A DNA stretch of 64,000 bases from Acidaminobacter sp. JC074 (lineage in GTDB: Bacteria; Bacillota; Clostridia; Peptostreptococcales; Acidaminobacteraceae). The notes under the pieces are model-generated. The model was not told where the DNA came from. It searched no databases and saw only the letters and a program-made list of their open reading frames with translations. The stretch covers positions 62,001 through 126,000 of the forward strand of contig NZ_VANV01000006.1 of the NCBI RefSeq assembly GCF_022496765.1. Direction: 5' to 3'. The position numbers and the translations under genes are program-made. This document shows, one piece after another, positions 53,386-61,867 of this stretch; positions within the stretch are counted from its first letter, which is position 1; every line of letters begins with the position of its first letter.

Positions 53386-54469
53386 ACTTGCAGTAGGGCT
53401 TATGTCTGGTACATCACTTGATGGTATAGACGCCGCTTTGGTTTCTATTGATGAAGATAAGAAGATGACTTTAATAGACTTTGAAACACTTCCTATAGAT
53501 CATGAAATGAAAGCTAAGCTTAAAGATGCTATGGATATAGGTGCGTCCAGTAACGAACTCTTATGTAGTTTGAACTTTGAACTGGGATACTTATTTTCTC
53601 AAGCGGTTAAGCTTGTTTGTGAAAAAAGTCATACAAAGCTGAGTCAATTAGATTTTATAGCCTCACATGGTCAAACCATTTTTCATATTCCAGATGGTAA
53701 GTTTAAGTCAACCATGCAACTTGGTGAACCAGCGGTGATAGCCTATGAAACAGGTGTGCCTGTTGTGTCAAACTTCAGAAGTATGGATATGGCCGCAGGA
53801 GGACAAGGTGCGCCATTGGTACCTTATTTTGACTATGTGAACTACCTAAGTGATGAGACCATTTGTTTATTAAATATCGGCGGTATATCAAATGTAACCA
53901 TCATTCCAAAAAATGCTTCAATAGATGATTTGGTTGCCTTTGATACGGGACCGGGCAATATGATTATCAATGGCCTAATGGAAGCTTTTTATGACCTTCC
54001 ATATGATAAAGATGGTCAGATAGCTGCCTTAGGACAGGTAAATCTAGAGCTTTTAGAAGAACTTTTAAGTGATGAATATATACACAGAAGCCCACCAAAA
54101 TCTACAGGTAGAGAAAAATACGGCGGATTCTTTGTAGAGGATTTAATAAAGAAGTCAAAACTACCGAAGGAAGACTTAATTGCCACTCTTACCAAGTTTA
54201 CGGCTTTAGCGATTGTGTGTAACATAAAAGCTTTTGGTGTTTCAAAGATCATAGCAAATGGCGGTGGCGTTTATAACAAGACTCTGATGAAGTATATAAG
54301 CGAGTCATTTGATGGACAAGTAGAAATTGGCGAATATCCAGATGCAAAAGAAGCCATGGCCTTTGCTTTATTAGGTTATGAAACCCTTCATAAAAGAACA
54401 TCCAATGTACCGAGTGCAACAGGCGCAAGAAAACATGTCATACAGGGATCGATTACCTATCCCTCATAG
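53378..54469 (+). CDS. anmK: Anhydro-N-acetylmuramic acid kinase
   Basis: AnmK opens and phosphorylates 1,6-anhydroMurNAc to MurNAc-6-phosphate, the MurQ substrate. The 363-residue protein has the ATP motif GLMSGTSLDGIDAALV, ASHGQTIFH, AFDTGPGNMIINGLM, the KYGGFF segment and ANGGGVYNKTLM. It starts at a TTG, fixed by AGGAGGA seven bases upstream and by the conserved N terminus. Its presence together with the MurK-like kinase means both anhydro and reducing-end MurNAc could be handled. It is the last gene before a terminator. Confidence 0.93.
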   Translation: MSKLAVGLMSGTSLDGIDAALVSIDEDKKMTLIDFETLPIDHEMKAKLKDAMDIGASSNELLCSLNFELGYLFSQAVKLVCEKSHTKLSQLDFIASHGQTIFHIPDGKFKSTMQLGEPAVIAYETGVPVVSNFRSMDMAAGGQGAPLVPYFDYVNYLSDETICLLNIGGISNVTIIPKNASIDDLVAFDTGPGNMIINGLMEAFYDLPYDKDGQIAALGQVNLELLEELLSDEYIHRSPPKSTGREKYGGFFVEDLIKKSKLPKEDLIATLTKFTALAIVCNIKAFGVSKIIANGGGVYNKTLMKYISESFDGQVEIGEYPDAKEAMAFALLGYETLHKRTSNVPSATGARKHVIQGSITYPS

Positions 54470-54479
54470 CTTAACTCGA

Positions 54480-54538
54480 AAAAAAGGAAATAGATCCTAT
54501 TATTTTAGAAATAAAAAGGATTTCATTCCTTTTTTTTG
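54480..54538 (+). terminator. Terminator after anmK
   Basis: An A-rich arm (AAAAAAAGGAAA, GATCC) pairs imperfectly with a downstream arm (GGAT, TTCC) that runs into T8. It ends the long copy 2 operon. Confidence 0.7.
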
Positions 54539-54869
54539 ACTTAAGGAATAGATGGGTTCAAAGGAGAGTATGAGTTTTAAACTGAAGTGAATTATCCATA
54601 TTTTTGCAATTTCTCTTCTGCATAATTATAAGTTTTGTGACCCGTTTAAGACAGAAGTTAATCGATATTATGGATATTATCAAAAAAGTTTGAAAATTCT
54701 TGAATTTTTTTGTATGTTTATTCATGTTTGCTCATTAATTATTTACATTTTTGTAACATTGCTTTAAAATGGTCAATGTTGTTATTATACATCACACTTA
54801 TTGAGAATATGACTGTAAATGATATTTATTTGTATTGCAGTCATGGTTAGTATTAAGGAGGCAAAAAAA
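54539..54869 (+). other. Intergenic leader of the NSS transporter
   Basis: This 331-base AT-rich region contains a sigma-A promoter (54742-54770) and a leader of about 90 bases before the transporter. No riboswitch that I can recognise and no small gene with a ribosome site is visible. Confidence 0.5.
54742..54770 (+). promoter_or_regulatory. Sigma-A promoter of the NSS transporter
   Basis: TTTACA and TAAAAT are separated by exactly 17 bases, close to the housekeeping consensus. It lies about 100 bases upstream of the start codon. Confidence 0.65.
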
Positions 54870-56378
54870 ATGAGTACAGAAAGAGGACAGTGGGGCTCAA
54901 GAATGGGCTTCGTTGTAGCGGCTATTGGTTCAGCCATTGGCCTTGGTAACATATGGCGTTTTCCATATGTAGCGGCAAGTAACGGAGGCGGTGCGTTTCT
55001 AATTCCATATTTATTCGCACTTTTAACAGCAGGTATTCCAATTCTTATTTTAGAATTCTCGGTAGCACACCGTATAAAGAAAGCAGCGCCAGGTTGCTTT
55101 GGTAAGATCAGCAAGAAGATGGAAGTCTTAGGTTGGGCTCAAACTTTGATTTCGTTTAGTATTGTTGTTTACTACATGGCTATTATCGGTTGGACAATCA
55201 ATTATTTATCATTCTCATTATCAGGTGCATGGGGTGCTGATACAAAATCATTCTTCTTTAATGATTTCTTACATATTACTGATGGTCCCTTTGCTATTGG
55301 TGGTTTAAATACAACCATGCTAATAGGACTTGCTTTGGTATGGGTAATCAATTTTGTAGTTTTAAATGGTGGTATCAAGGCAGGTATCGAGAAGGCGAAT
55401 AAGATTTTCATGCCATTATTAATCGTCTGTCTATTGGTTATTACAGTAAGAGGTTTAACACTAGAAGGTGCATCTGCAGGTCTTGATTACTTCTTCAAGC
55501 CAGATTTTTCTGTTTTAGGCAATCCTAAGGTATGGTTGGCTGCTTATGGACAAATCTTCTTCTCGTTAAGTATTGCATTCGGTATTATGATCACTTATGC
55601 ATCATATTTACCTGAGAAGACAGACATCGTTAACAATGCCTTCTTAACAGGTCTTGGTAACTGTTCATTCTCAATTCTTTCGGGTGTTGCTGTATTCTCA
55701 GTATTAGGTTATATGGCTGCACAGCAAGGTGTTCCAGTTGAAGAAGTTTCAAGTGCAGGTGTTGGTCTTGCATTTATCGTATTCCCACAGGCAATTAATG
55801 CTTTACCAGGTATGAATGGCATCATGGGCGCCTTATTCTTTATCTGTTTATTATTTGCAGGTTTATCATCTTCTATGTCAATTCTAGAAGTAATTGTTTC
55901 AAGTTTTGTTGATAAGTTCAATGCTTCTCGTACAAAGGTACTTATCATTGTTACAGTAAGTGGTTTCTTAGTATCATTACTATTTGTTACTGGTGCTGGT
56001 TTATACATTCTTGATATCGTTGATCACTTTGTTAACCAATATGCAATCACTGCATCGGGTCTTGTAGAGATTATATTTATTGCATGGTTCTTCAACCTTG
56101 AAGGTGTAAGAAAATATGCAAACGGTATGTCTGATTTTGCTGTAGGCAAATGGTGGAACTTCACTTTAAAGTTCATGACGCCAGCTATCTTAACAGTAAT
56201 TTTCATCTTCAATGCTTACACTGACTTTACAAAAGGTTATGAAGGCTATCCTGTATCTGCACTAGTTGCATTCGGAGGCGGTACACTTCTATTAATTGCT
56301 GTTGTATCTTACATCCTTACAGGTATTAAAGGTTCTAAAGAACATGAAGAAGATGTAATGGAAGGAGTTGAGATGTAA
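54870..56378 (+). CDS. Neurotransmitter:sodium symporter (NSS) family amino-acid transporter
   Basis: This is a sodium-coupled amino-acid importer with the LeuT fold. The 502-residue protein has about twelve hydrophobic segments. Helix 1 reads FVVAAIGSAIGLGNIWRFPY, the unwound substrate and sodium site, followed by SNGGGAFLIPYLF. I chose the ATG at 54870 because AAGGAGG lies nine bases upstream; an in-frame start at 54819 has no site. A tiny MetS-like gene overlaps its stop, as in the MetPS methionine/alanine transporter of Corynebacterium. Import of methionine, alanine or another neutral amino acid is possible. Confidence 0.88.
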   Translation: MSTERGQWGSRMGFVVAAIGSAIGLGNIWRFPYVAASNGGGAFLIPYLFALLTAGIPILILEFSVAHRIKKAAPGCFGKISKKMEVLGWAQTLISFSIVVYYMAIIGWTINYLSFSLSGAWGADTKSFFFNDFLHITDGPFAIGGLNTTMLIGLALVWVINFVVLNGGIKAGIEKANKIFMPLLIVCLLVITVRGLTLEGASAGLDYFFKPDFSVLGNPKVWLAAYGQIFFSLSIAFGIMITYASYLPEKTDIVNNAFLTGLGNCSFSILSGVAVFSVLGYMAAQQGVPVEEVSSAGVGLAFIVFPQAINALPGMNGIMGALFFICLLFAGLSSSMSILEVIVSSFVDKFNASRTKVLIIVTVSGFLVSLLFVTGAGLYILDIVDHFVNQYAITASGLVEIIFIAWFFNLEGVRKYANGMSDFAVGKWWNFTLKFMTPAILTVIFIFNAYTDFTKGYEGYPVSALVAFGGGTLLLIAVVSYILTGIKGSKEHEEDVMEGVEM

Positions 56379-56476
56379 TGAGTTTAAGTGCTATTATTAC
56401 AGCTGTTATTGCTCTAGGTATTACATGGGGCGGTTTCGCATACTGTTTATCAATTGCAGTAAAAAACAATCAATAA
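56378..56476 (+). CDS. MetS-like small subunit of the NSS transporter
   Basis: The product is a 32-residue single-helix membrane peptide beginning MSLSAIITAVIALGITWGG and ending VKNNQ. Its ATG overlaps the transporter stop (TAATG), and GAAGGAGTTGAG lies upstream. Size, the GxxxGG-like helix and position match the MetS family, needed for activity of MetP-type transporters. It is too short for routine gene calling. A hairpin terminator follows. Confidence 0.8.
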   Translation: MSLSAIITAVIALGITWGGFAYCLSIAVKNNQ

Positions 56477-56507
56477 AAACATCACTTTAAATAGTGATTA
56501 AAAAGTC

Positions 56508-56553
56508 TGACTAGCCTTATTTAACAAGAGTTAAATAGGCTAGTCATTTTATT
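56508..56553 (+). terminator. Terminator of the NSS transporter operon
   Basis: TGACTAGCC plus ATTTAAC pairs with GTTAAAT plus GGCTAGTCA around AAGA, followed by TTTTATTT. A weaker hairpin, ATCACT/AGTGAT, lies just upstream at 56481-56498. Confidence 0.85.
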
Positions 56554-56644
56554 TATCCTTTTGAATTTTGAACACGATATTTTTCTACTGGCAATATAAA
56601 AAATCATAGTTTTTGTAAATAATTCGACTGACAGTCTGAAAAAT

Positions 56645-56740
56645 ATTTTGTTCAATCAAAATAAAATTTGATAATTGGAAAATATTTTGTTTTATCAAAA
56701 TAAAAATCAATAATCGAAAAACGTTTTGTTTTTTAAAAAA
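56645..56740 (+). repeat. Three dyads with exact 39-base spacing
   Basis: ATTTTG-N6-CAAAAT occurs at 56645-56662 and 56684-56701, with a degenerate third copy (GTTTTG-N6-AAAAAA) at 56723-56740. Centres are 39 bases apart, and the flanks repeat too. The N6-spaced dyad geometry resembles the TTCCG-N6-CGGAA sites elsewhere in the window. The block lies upstream of a sigma-54-like promoter and may be its activator-binding region. Confidence 0.5.
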
Positions 56741-56845
56741 TAATTAATTTCACTTTCTAATAAAGTATGAGTCTTGCTTTTAGCTGAGATAACAATATGA
56801 AGCAAAATAACACTAATATCATCATAATGCAGTTTCATGTCATTC

Positions 56846-56862
56846 ATGGCACCGAAATTGCA
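56846..56862 (+). promoter_or_regulatory. Sigma-54-like promoter upstream of the third activator
   Basis: ATGGCAC-N5-TTGCA has GG and GC 12 bases apart, close to consensus. A TATAAT at 56873 just downstream lacks a good -35, so sigma-54 is the stronger reading. Autoregulation, or control by another activator, would follow. Confidence 0.55.
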
Positions 56863-56883
56863 TTATTTTTAGTATAATTTAAT

Positions 56884-56916
56884 TGTATCAACTGTAAAGT
56901 GGGTACAATTGATACA
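56884..56916 (+). promoter_or_regulatory. Palindrome TGTATCAACTGTA / TACAATTGATACA upstream of the third activator
   Basis: Two inverted 13-base arms start 20 bases apart, 14 bases before the activator start codon. Nearly the same palindrome occurs at the 3' end of the gene. It is probably a binding site of the activator itself. Confidence 0.6.
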
Positions 56917-56930
56917 GAAAGGGATGGAAT

Positions 56931-58928
56931 ATGAACAAATTATTAGTTGTTTCTAAAGCAGAAGGTATTGGGAAATATTATTGTGATGAACTGAGAAAGT
57001 TTTTTGACGACGCCATTGTCATTGATTACATAGCCATGAATTATGAGAATGTCAATGTGGTAGAAGACTATGACTTAATCTTAATTACAACTCATACCAT
57101 TGTAGAACATATTATGCAGTATGTAAGAAAGGATTCTCGTATATTAAAGGTGATTAAGACCCTTGACCCTGAAGGAATTAGAAAAATTGACTCTATTCCT
57201 TATGGTTCTGAAGCCCTAGTGGTCAATGTTGGTCCTAAGACAGTATCTGAGAGTATTTATTTAATTTATGCTCTAGGCAGAAGTGATCTGGAGCTTCATC
57301 CTTACTATCCAGGTATCGAGAAGTATAAGGATTTAGACTATGTTATTACTCAAGGTGAGTTAAGTATCCTACCTGAAACGACTGGCACCATAGTTGATAT
57401 TAAGAACACCATGCTTGACAGTAAAACACTACTTGAAATCATTTCTTATTTTAAGTTGGATAAGAAAAAGTTTTTAGGTAAGCTCATGGCTCGTGGTCGT
57501 ATGAGAGATTCTACCAATGATGGTATGAGTTTGGTTATTAATGAAAGATTTATGTTTGAAGAAATCATTAACGTGATGTTTGAGAATCTAAATGAAGGTG
57601 TTTTGATTTATGATTCTACTGGCCTTGTCACTTCAAACTCAAGATCGACAGAGTCTTTTTTACACAAGTCTTCTTATAATATATTAGGCAAGAAAATTAC
57701 AGACCTTATTCCTGTTAAAGACCGCGTCGTTTTCGGGGATACTTTAACTGAAATGGTCATTAGAATCAACAATGTCCCTCTAATATGTAACATCATGCCA
57801 GAATTAACCCTAGGTAGTGTGGACTATGGTTTGGTCATCTTAAAGAAGTACAACGATGAAGAAGTAAAAATGCATCGCTTCAGAAAAGCACTTATAGAAA
57901 GAGGTCATACAACCAAGTACAGTATTCATGATATTGTGGGTTCCAGTGAAGAAATGACTAAGATCAAAGACATTGCTCTAAGGATGTCTGGTTCTGATTC
58001 TACAGTCTTGATTATTGGAGAATCCGGTACCGGTAAGGAGTTGTTTGCTCATGTCATTCACAACAATTCTAAGAGAAGTCACGAACAGTTTGTAGCTGTT
58101 AACTGTTCAGCAATTCCAGAAAATTTATTAGAAAGTGAACTCTTTGGTTATGAAGAAGGTGCTTTTACCGGCGCTAAAAAGGGTGGTAAAACTGGCCTGT
58201 TTGAAATTGCCAATGGGGGTACCTTATTTCTAGATGAGATAGGTGAGATTCCTCTTCACTTACAATCAAGGCTCTTGCGTGTGTTGCAGGAAAAAGAGAT
58301 TATGCGTGTAGGGTCTAATGAGATTGTATCTATTGATGTGAGAATCATAGCTGCGACTAACATAGATATGAAAAAGCAGGTGGAACTCGGTCGTTTTAGA
58401 AAGGACCTGTATTACAGACTGAGCGTCTTACCTCTACATATTCCACCACTTAGAAAGCGTGGTAGAGATGTCTTAGAGATCTTTAATAAGATGAACAAGG
58501 ACCAAGGATCACAACTTTACTTTGATGATCAAGCAGAAAATTTTATGACGACTTACTACTGGGATGGTAACGTAAGAGAACTTTCTAACTGCTTTGAATA
58601 CTTGTTAAACCTTGGTAAGAATAAAATTGAGTTATCAGACCTGCCGGAGCGTATGAAACATACTGAAGACATTAAGCCTATAACACAATCAACGCCAATG
58701 GCCATACTTAATATCGTTTATACAAACAATGCTGAAAACAAGCGAGTGGGTAGAAAGTCCATATCAGATCAACTGGCTTATCTTAATATCTATATGGGTG
58801 AGCAAGAGGTCAGACAGATCCTACTGGATCTCCAGTCCAAGGGCTACGTTTCTATTGGCAAAGGGCGTGGTGGTACAAGAATTACTAAAGAAGGTATTGA
58901 TCACCTAATGACTTCTAAATTGTATTAA
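56931..58928 (+). CDS. Sigma-54-dependent activator with winged-helix C terminus
   Basis: The 665-residue protein has an N-terminal domain of unknown type (about 1-190, alternating strand and helix), a PAS-like region (about 210-320) and a AAA+ domain. The AAA+ motifs are GESGTGKE, EEGAFTGA, GGTLFLDEIGE and FRKDLYYRLSVLP. After the usual WDGNVRELSN segment the C terminus is not Fis-like; residues 590-660 look like a winged helix (ILLDLQSKGYVSIGKGRGGT). GAAAGGGATGG precedes the ATG. It is flanked by matching palindromes and followed by a sigma-54 promoter driving the third ABC operon, which it probably controls. Confidence 0.88.
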   Translation: MNKLLVVSKAEGIGKYYCDELRKFFDDAIVIDYIAMNYENVNVVEDYDLILITTHTIVEHIMQYVRKDSRILKVIKTLDPEGIRKIDSIPYGSEALVVNVGPKTVSESIYLIYALGRSDLELHPYYPGIEKYKDLDYVITQGELSILPETTGTIVDIKNTMLDSKTLLEIISYFKLDKKKFLGKLMARGRMRDSTNDGMSLVINERFMFEEIINVMFENLNEGVLIYDSTGLVTSNSRSTESFLHKSSYNILGKKITDLIPVKDRVVFGDTLTEMVIRINNVPLICNIMPELTLGSVDYGLVILKKYNDEEVKMHRFRKALIERGHTTKYSIHDIVGSSEEMTKIKDIALRMSGSDSTVLIIGESGTGKELFAHVIHNNSKRSHEQFVAVNCSAIPENLLESELFGYEEGAFTGAKKGGKTGLFEIANGGTLFLDEIGEIPLHLQSRLLRVLQEKEIMRVGSNEIVSIDVRIIAATNIDMKKQVELGRFRKDLYYRLSVLPLHIPPLRKRGRDVLEIFNKMNKDQGSQLYFDDQAENFMTTYYWDGNVRELSNCFEYLLNLGKNKIELSDLPERMKHTEDIKPITQSTPMAILNIVYTNNAENKRVGRKSISDQLAYLNIYMGEQEVRQILLDLQSKGYVSIGKGRGGTRITKEGIDHLMTSKLY

Positions 58929-58956
58929 CTGTATACTGTATGTACAATTAATACAA
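58922..58956 (+). promoter_or_regulatory. Palindrome TGTATTAACTGTA / TACAATTAATACA before the third ABC operon
   Basis: Inverted 13-base arms overlap the stop codon of the activator gene. The centre is about 80 bases upstream of the sigma-54 -12 element at 59021, an ordinary enhancer distance. The arms differ from those at 56884-56916 at only one position each. Confidence 0.7.
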
Positions 58957-59006
58957 TTTAAACACTTGAATTGTCTAAAAATTCTATGAAATCAGCCAAT
59001 TTAGAC

Positions 59007-59023
59007 TTGGCATACTATTTGCG
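59007..59023 (+). promoter_or_regulatory. Sigma-54 promoter of the third ABC operon
   Basis: TTGGCAT-N4-TTTGC has GG and GC 12 bases apart. It lies about 50 bases before the substrate-binding protein start codon. Confidence 0.85.
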
Positions 59024-59071
59024 TTATAAGGAAAGTGGAAAACGTAAAATATAAATTGGAGGGGAAAAGTA

Positions 59072-60796
59072 ATGAAAAAAAGTTATAAGATAATTGCTCT
59101 TTTAACAGTTATGTGTTTACTTTTAAGCATGTTTGTAGGATGTGCAAAGAATGAACCTACAGAAACTGCTGCAGCAGCTGGGGAAGAAGTACAAGTAACA
59201 CCAACAGAAGAATTAGATCCAAACGATAGAGTTCCTGCAATTGAATTTTGGATTCAAACACAAACAAAAGACCCGATTCGTTATGAAGCAGGTTTGATGA
59301 TTGCAGACAAATGGAGAGAACTTGGCTTTGAAGTTGATGCTCAAACAAGAGAATGGGCTACTATGTCAGCTGAGGGTATGAAGGCTCATGAACACCAGGC
59401 ATTTATGGTTAAGTGGGGCGGTAAGCCAGAGCGTGTAGATCCATACCACTGGTTGTATTCGATGCACCATTCAGCAGAAGATGTAGAGGGTGGCTACAAC
59501 ATTACAGGTTATGTCAATCCTGAATACGATGCATTAGCAGATGAGTTTGCTACAAACTTAGATATGGCTGCTAGACAAGAAGCTGCAAAAGGTATGCAGG
59601 CTTTACTTGCTAGAGACGTACCTCAACCACCAATGTTTAAATTAAAGCTTAAAAATGCTTATGATAAATCTAAATTCACAAATGTAACACCAGGTATTGG
59701 TTTAGGTGTTTATTCATTCTGGAACTTTATGAACATCACACCACTTACTGATGACACGACTTTAAACTTAGGTCAGGTTAATGATATCAATCTTTTAAAC
59801 CCATTAGCAACTAAGACGGGTCAAGATATCTACATGTTAAAGAATATCTACGACCCACTGGTAAGATTAGATGTCAATGGTGATGTTGTTAACTGGTTGG
59901 CAACAGATATCAATAAGATTGATGATACAACTATTGAAGTAACAATTAGAGACGGCGTTAAGTTCCATGATGGTGAAGATTTAACTGTAGATGATGTTAA
60001 GTTTACATTTGACTTTGCCAAAGAAGTGTCATCACCAACATACAATGCTCATGTAAGAGCCATTGAATCTGTAGAGATTACAGGTGACAACACAGTAACA
60101 TTTAAGTTAACAGCACCATATGCACCGTTTTTATCAAACACATTATCTCAATGTTTGATATTACCTGAGCATATCTGGTCTAAAGCATTAGAAGAAAAAG
60201 GCGCTGAAGGCGTTTTAACATGGGAAAACTTGCCGGCAATCGGTTCTGGTCCATTTATCTTTGATTACTGGAGACCAAACGAAGAGTTTGCATTAAAGGC
60301 TAACAAAGATCACTTTATGGTACCAAAGATTGATGCCATTGTAAGAACACCATATACACAATCAATGGGTCTTATCCAAGGTTTGGTAGCAGGTGAAATT
60401 GAATTAACATCTTACAACATGATGCCTATGGACTTAGAAGAAGTAAAGAACAATCCTAACATTGAAATCGTAGAATTACCTGATATGGGTTCTTACGTGA
60501 TTCACTACAATATGAGAAAAGCACCATTTGATGATGTTTATGCAAGACGTGCATTAACAATGGCTATTCCAAGACAAACAATCTTAGATGTTGTCTTTGA
60601 TGGTGGCGCTTTAAAATCATTCTCACTTGTATCTGATGACAACACTTTCTGGTACAACCCAGATATTGAAATGTTAGACTTTGATATGGCTAAAGCGAGA
60701 CAAGAGTTAGAAGATGCTGGTTACAGATGGGACGTTGAAGGCAACATTTATTATCCTGAGAACTATACTGTAACACCATATTTACCAAGTAATTAG
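59072..60796 (+). CDS. Peptide-type ABC substrate-binding lipoprotein with circularly permuted domains
   Basis: The 574-residue protein has a lipoprotein signal ending MFVGC (lipid Cys24). Residues about 55-210 match the C-terminal lobe of family 5 binding proteins (QAFMVKWGGKPERVDPYHWL, then VNPEYDALAD, which aligns with SNPEYDALVD near the end of the protein at 43548). Residues about 228-574 match the N-terminal lobe (NIYDPLVRLDVNGDVVNWLA, then GVKFHDGEDLTVDDVKFTF) and end where the C-terminal lobe would normally begin. All parts of the fold seem present but in swapped order. TTGGAGGGG precedes the ATG. The ligand is unknown; the neighbours form a Dpp-type transporter. Confidence 0.82.
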   Translation: MKKSYKIIALLTVMCLLLSMFVGCAKNEPTETAAAAGEEVQVTPTEELDPNDRVPAIEFWIQTQTKDPIRYEAGLMIADKWRELGFEVDAQTREWATMSAEGMKAHEHQAFMVKWGGKPERVDPYHWLYSMHHSAEDVEGGYNITGYVNPEYDALADEFATNLDMAARQEAAKGMQALLARDVPQPPMFKLKLKNAYDKSKFTNVTPGIGLGVYSFWNFMNITPLTDDTTLNLGQVNDINLLNPLATKTGQDIYMLKNIYDPLVRLDVNGDVVNWLATDINKIDDTTIEVTIRDGVKFHDGEDLTVDDVKFTFDFAKEVSSPTYNAHVRAIESVEITGDNTVTFKLTAPYAPFLSNTLSQCLILPEHIWSKALEEKGAEGVLTWENLPAIGSGPFIFDYWRPNEEFALKANKDHFMVPKIDAIVRTPYTQSMGLIQGLVAGEIELTSYNMMPMDLEEVKNNPNIEIVELPDMGSYVIHYNMRKAPFDDVYARRALTMAIPRQTILDVVFDGGALKSFSLVSDDNTFWYNPDIEMLDFDMAKARQELEDAGYRWDVEGNIYYPENYTVTPYLPSN

Positions 60797-60809
60797 TAGA
60801 ATTTGATAT

Positions 60810-60860
60810 GTGTAGACTCTTTGAGTCTACACAACTTATGTTTGTCGAAGGAAACTTCGA
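60810..60860 (+). other. Two intercistronic hairpins after the third binding-protein gene
   Basis: GTGTAGACTC/GAGTCTACAC around TTT (60810-60832) is followed by TCGAAG-GAAA-CTTCGA with a GNRA tetraloop (60845-60860). There is no T run. The same position after the other two binding-protein genes also holds hairpins. Confidence 0.6.
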
Positions 60861-60879
60861 ATTATGAAATGGAGATTTT

Positions 60880-61857
60880 ATGAGGTTATCAAAATACATA
60901 TTAAAAAGAGTCATCATCGCCTTTTTTACTTTGATGATATTGATATCCATAGTGTTCTTTATGTTTAGAGTCGTGCCAGGCGATCCAGTAAGTATGTATA
61001 TAGATTCGGGACTTGATCAAGAGTCTCAAGAGTTAATGATGAAGATGTATGGACTTGATAAGTCTATACCTGAACAGTATTTCATTTACATCAAGGGTCT
61101 ATTTCAAGGTGACCTTGGAAACTCATTTACCTATGGTAAATCAGTAACGGAAGTTATTGGTGAAAGATTTTTAAACACTTTGGTTTTAACTACAACATCA
61201 TTGATTATTGCCTTTACAATCGGTATTATCGGGGGTTCAATCCTAGCTTGGCATAGAAATACTAAGTTGGATTTAATCGGTACGGTTGCCGCACTCATCA
61301 TTAGATGTGCACCTGTTTTCTGGACAGGTATGATTTTACTATCCATATTTGCCTTTAAACTCAGATGGCTGCCACTTGGTGGTATGACAACTGTTGGTAA
61401 TGATTATACAAGTTTCTTGGATAAGGTTCTAAGTTTGGATTTTCTAAGACACTTGATCTTACCTGCTATAACTTCAGCACTTTACTCAATGGCAACCCCT
61501 ACTTTGTTAATGAGAACATCTATGCTTGAAGTTATAAAAGAAGACTACATTGAACTTGCTTTTGCTAAGGGTATTCCTGAAAGAAAAGTAAGAATGAAAC
61601 ATGCTATGAGAACAGCTCTTTTACCTGTTGTAACCATCTTTGCTGTACAGGCTGGTTTGGCAATTGGTGGATCTGTTTTAGTTGAAACGGTATTTAGATG
61701 GCCTGGTATGGGGCGTGAGATAGTATTGGCTGTAAGTTCTAGAGACTACCCGCTGGCTCAAGGTGCTTTCTTATTTATAGGATTTACAACCATTACATTT
61801 AACTTACTTGCGGATATCTTGTATGCATATCTAGACCCAAGAGTTTCGTTGGATTAG
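60880..61857 (+). CDS. Peptide ABC transporter permease (DppB type, third system)
   Basis: The 325-residue protein has six membrane helices. FRVVPGDPVSMYI follows helix 1, MYGLDKSIPEQYFIY is in the external loop, and the EAA loop reads DYIELAFAKGIPERKVRMKH. The C terminus is ADILYAYLDPRVSLD. GGAG lies seven bases before the ATG. It is followed ten bases later by the second permease gene. Confidence 0.9.
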   Translation: MRLSKYILKRVIIAFFTLMILISIVFFMFRVVPGDPVSMYIDSGLDQESQELMMKMYGLDKSIPEQYFIYIKGLFQGDLGNSFTYGKSVTEVIGERFLNTLVLTTTSLIIAFTIGIIGGSILAWHRNTKLDLIGTVAALIIRCAPVFWTGMILLSIFAFKLRWLPLGGMTTVGNDYTSFLDKVLSLDFLRHLILPAITSALYSMATPTLLMRTSMLEVIKEDYIELAFAKGIPERKVRMKHAMRTALLPVVTIFAVQAGLAIGGSVLVETVFRWPGMGREIVLAVSSRDYPLAQGAFLFIGFTTITFNLLADILYAYLDPRVSLD

Positions 61858-61867
61858 GAGGCCTAGA

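Noticed and set aside
56636..56755. Short CRISPR-like array
   Set aside because: Only three imperfect units about 39 bases apart with no unique spacers; better read as regulatory dyads.
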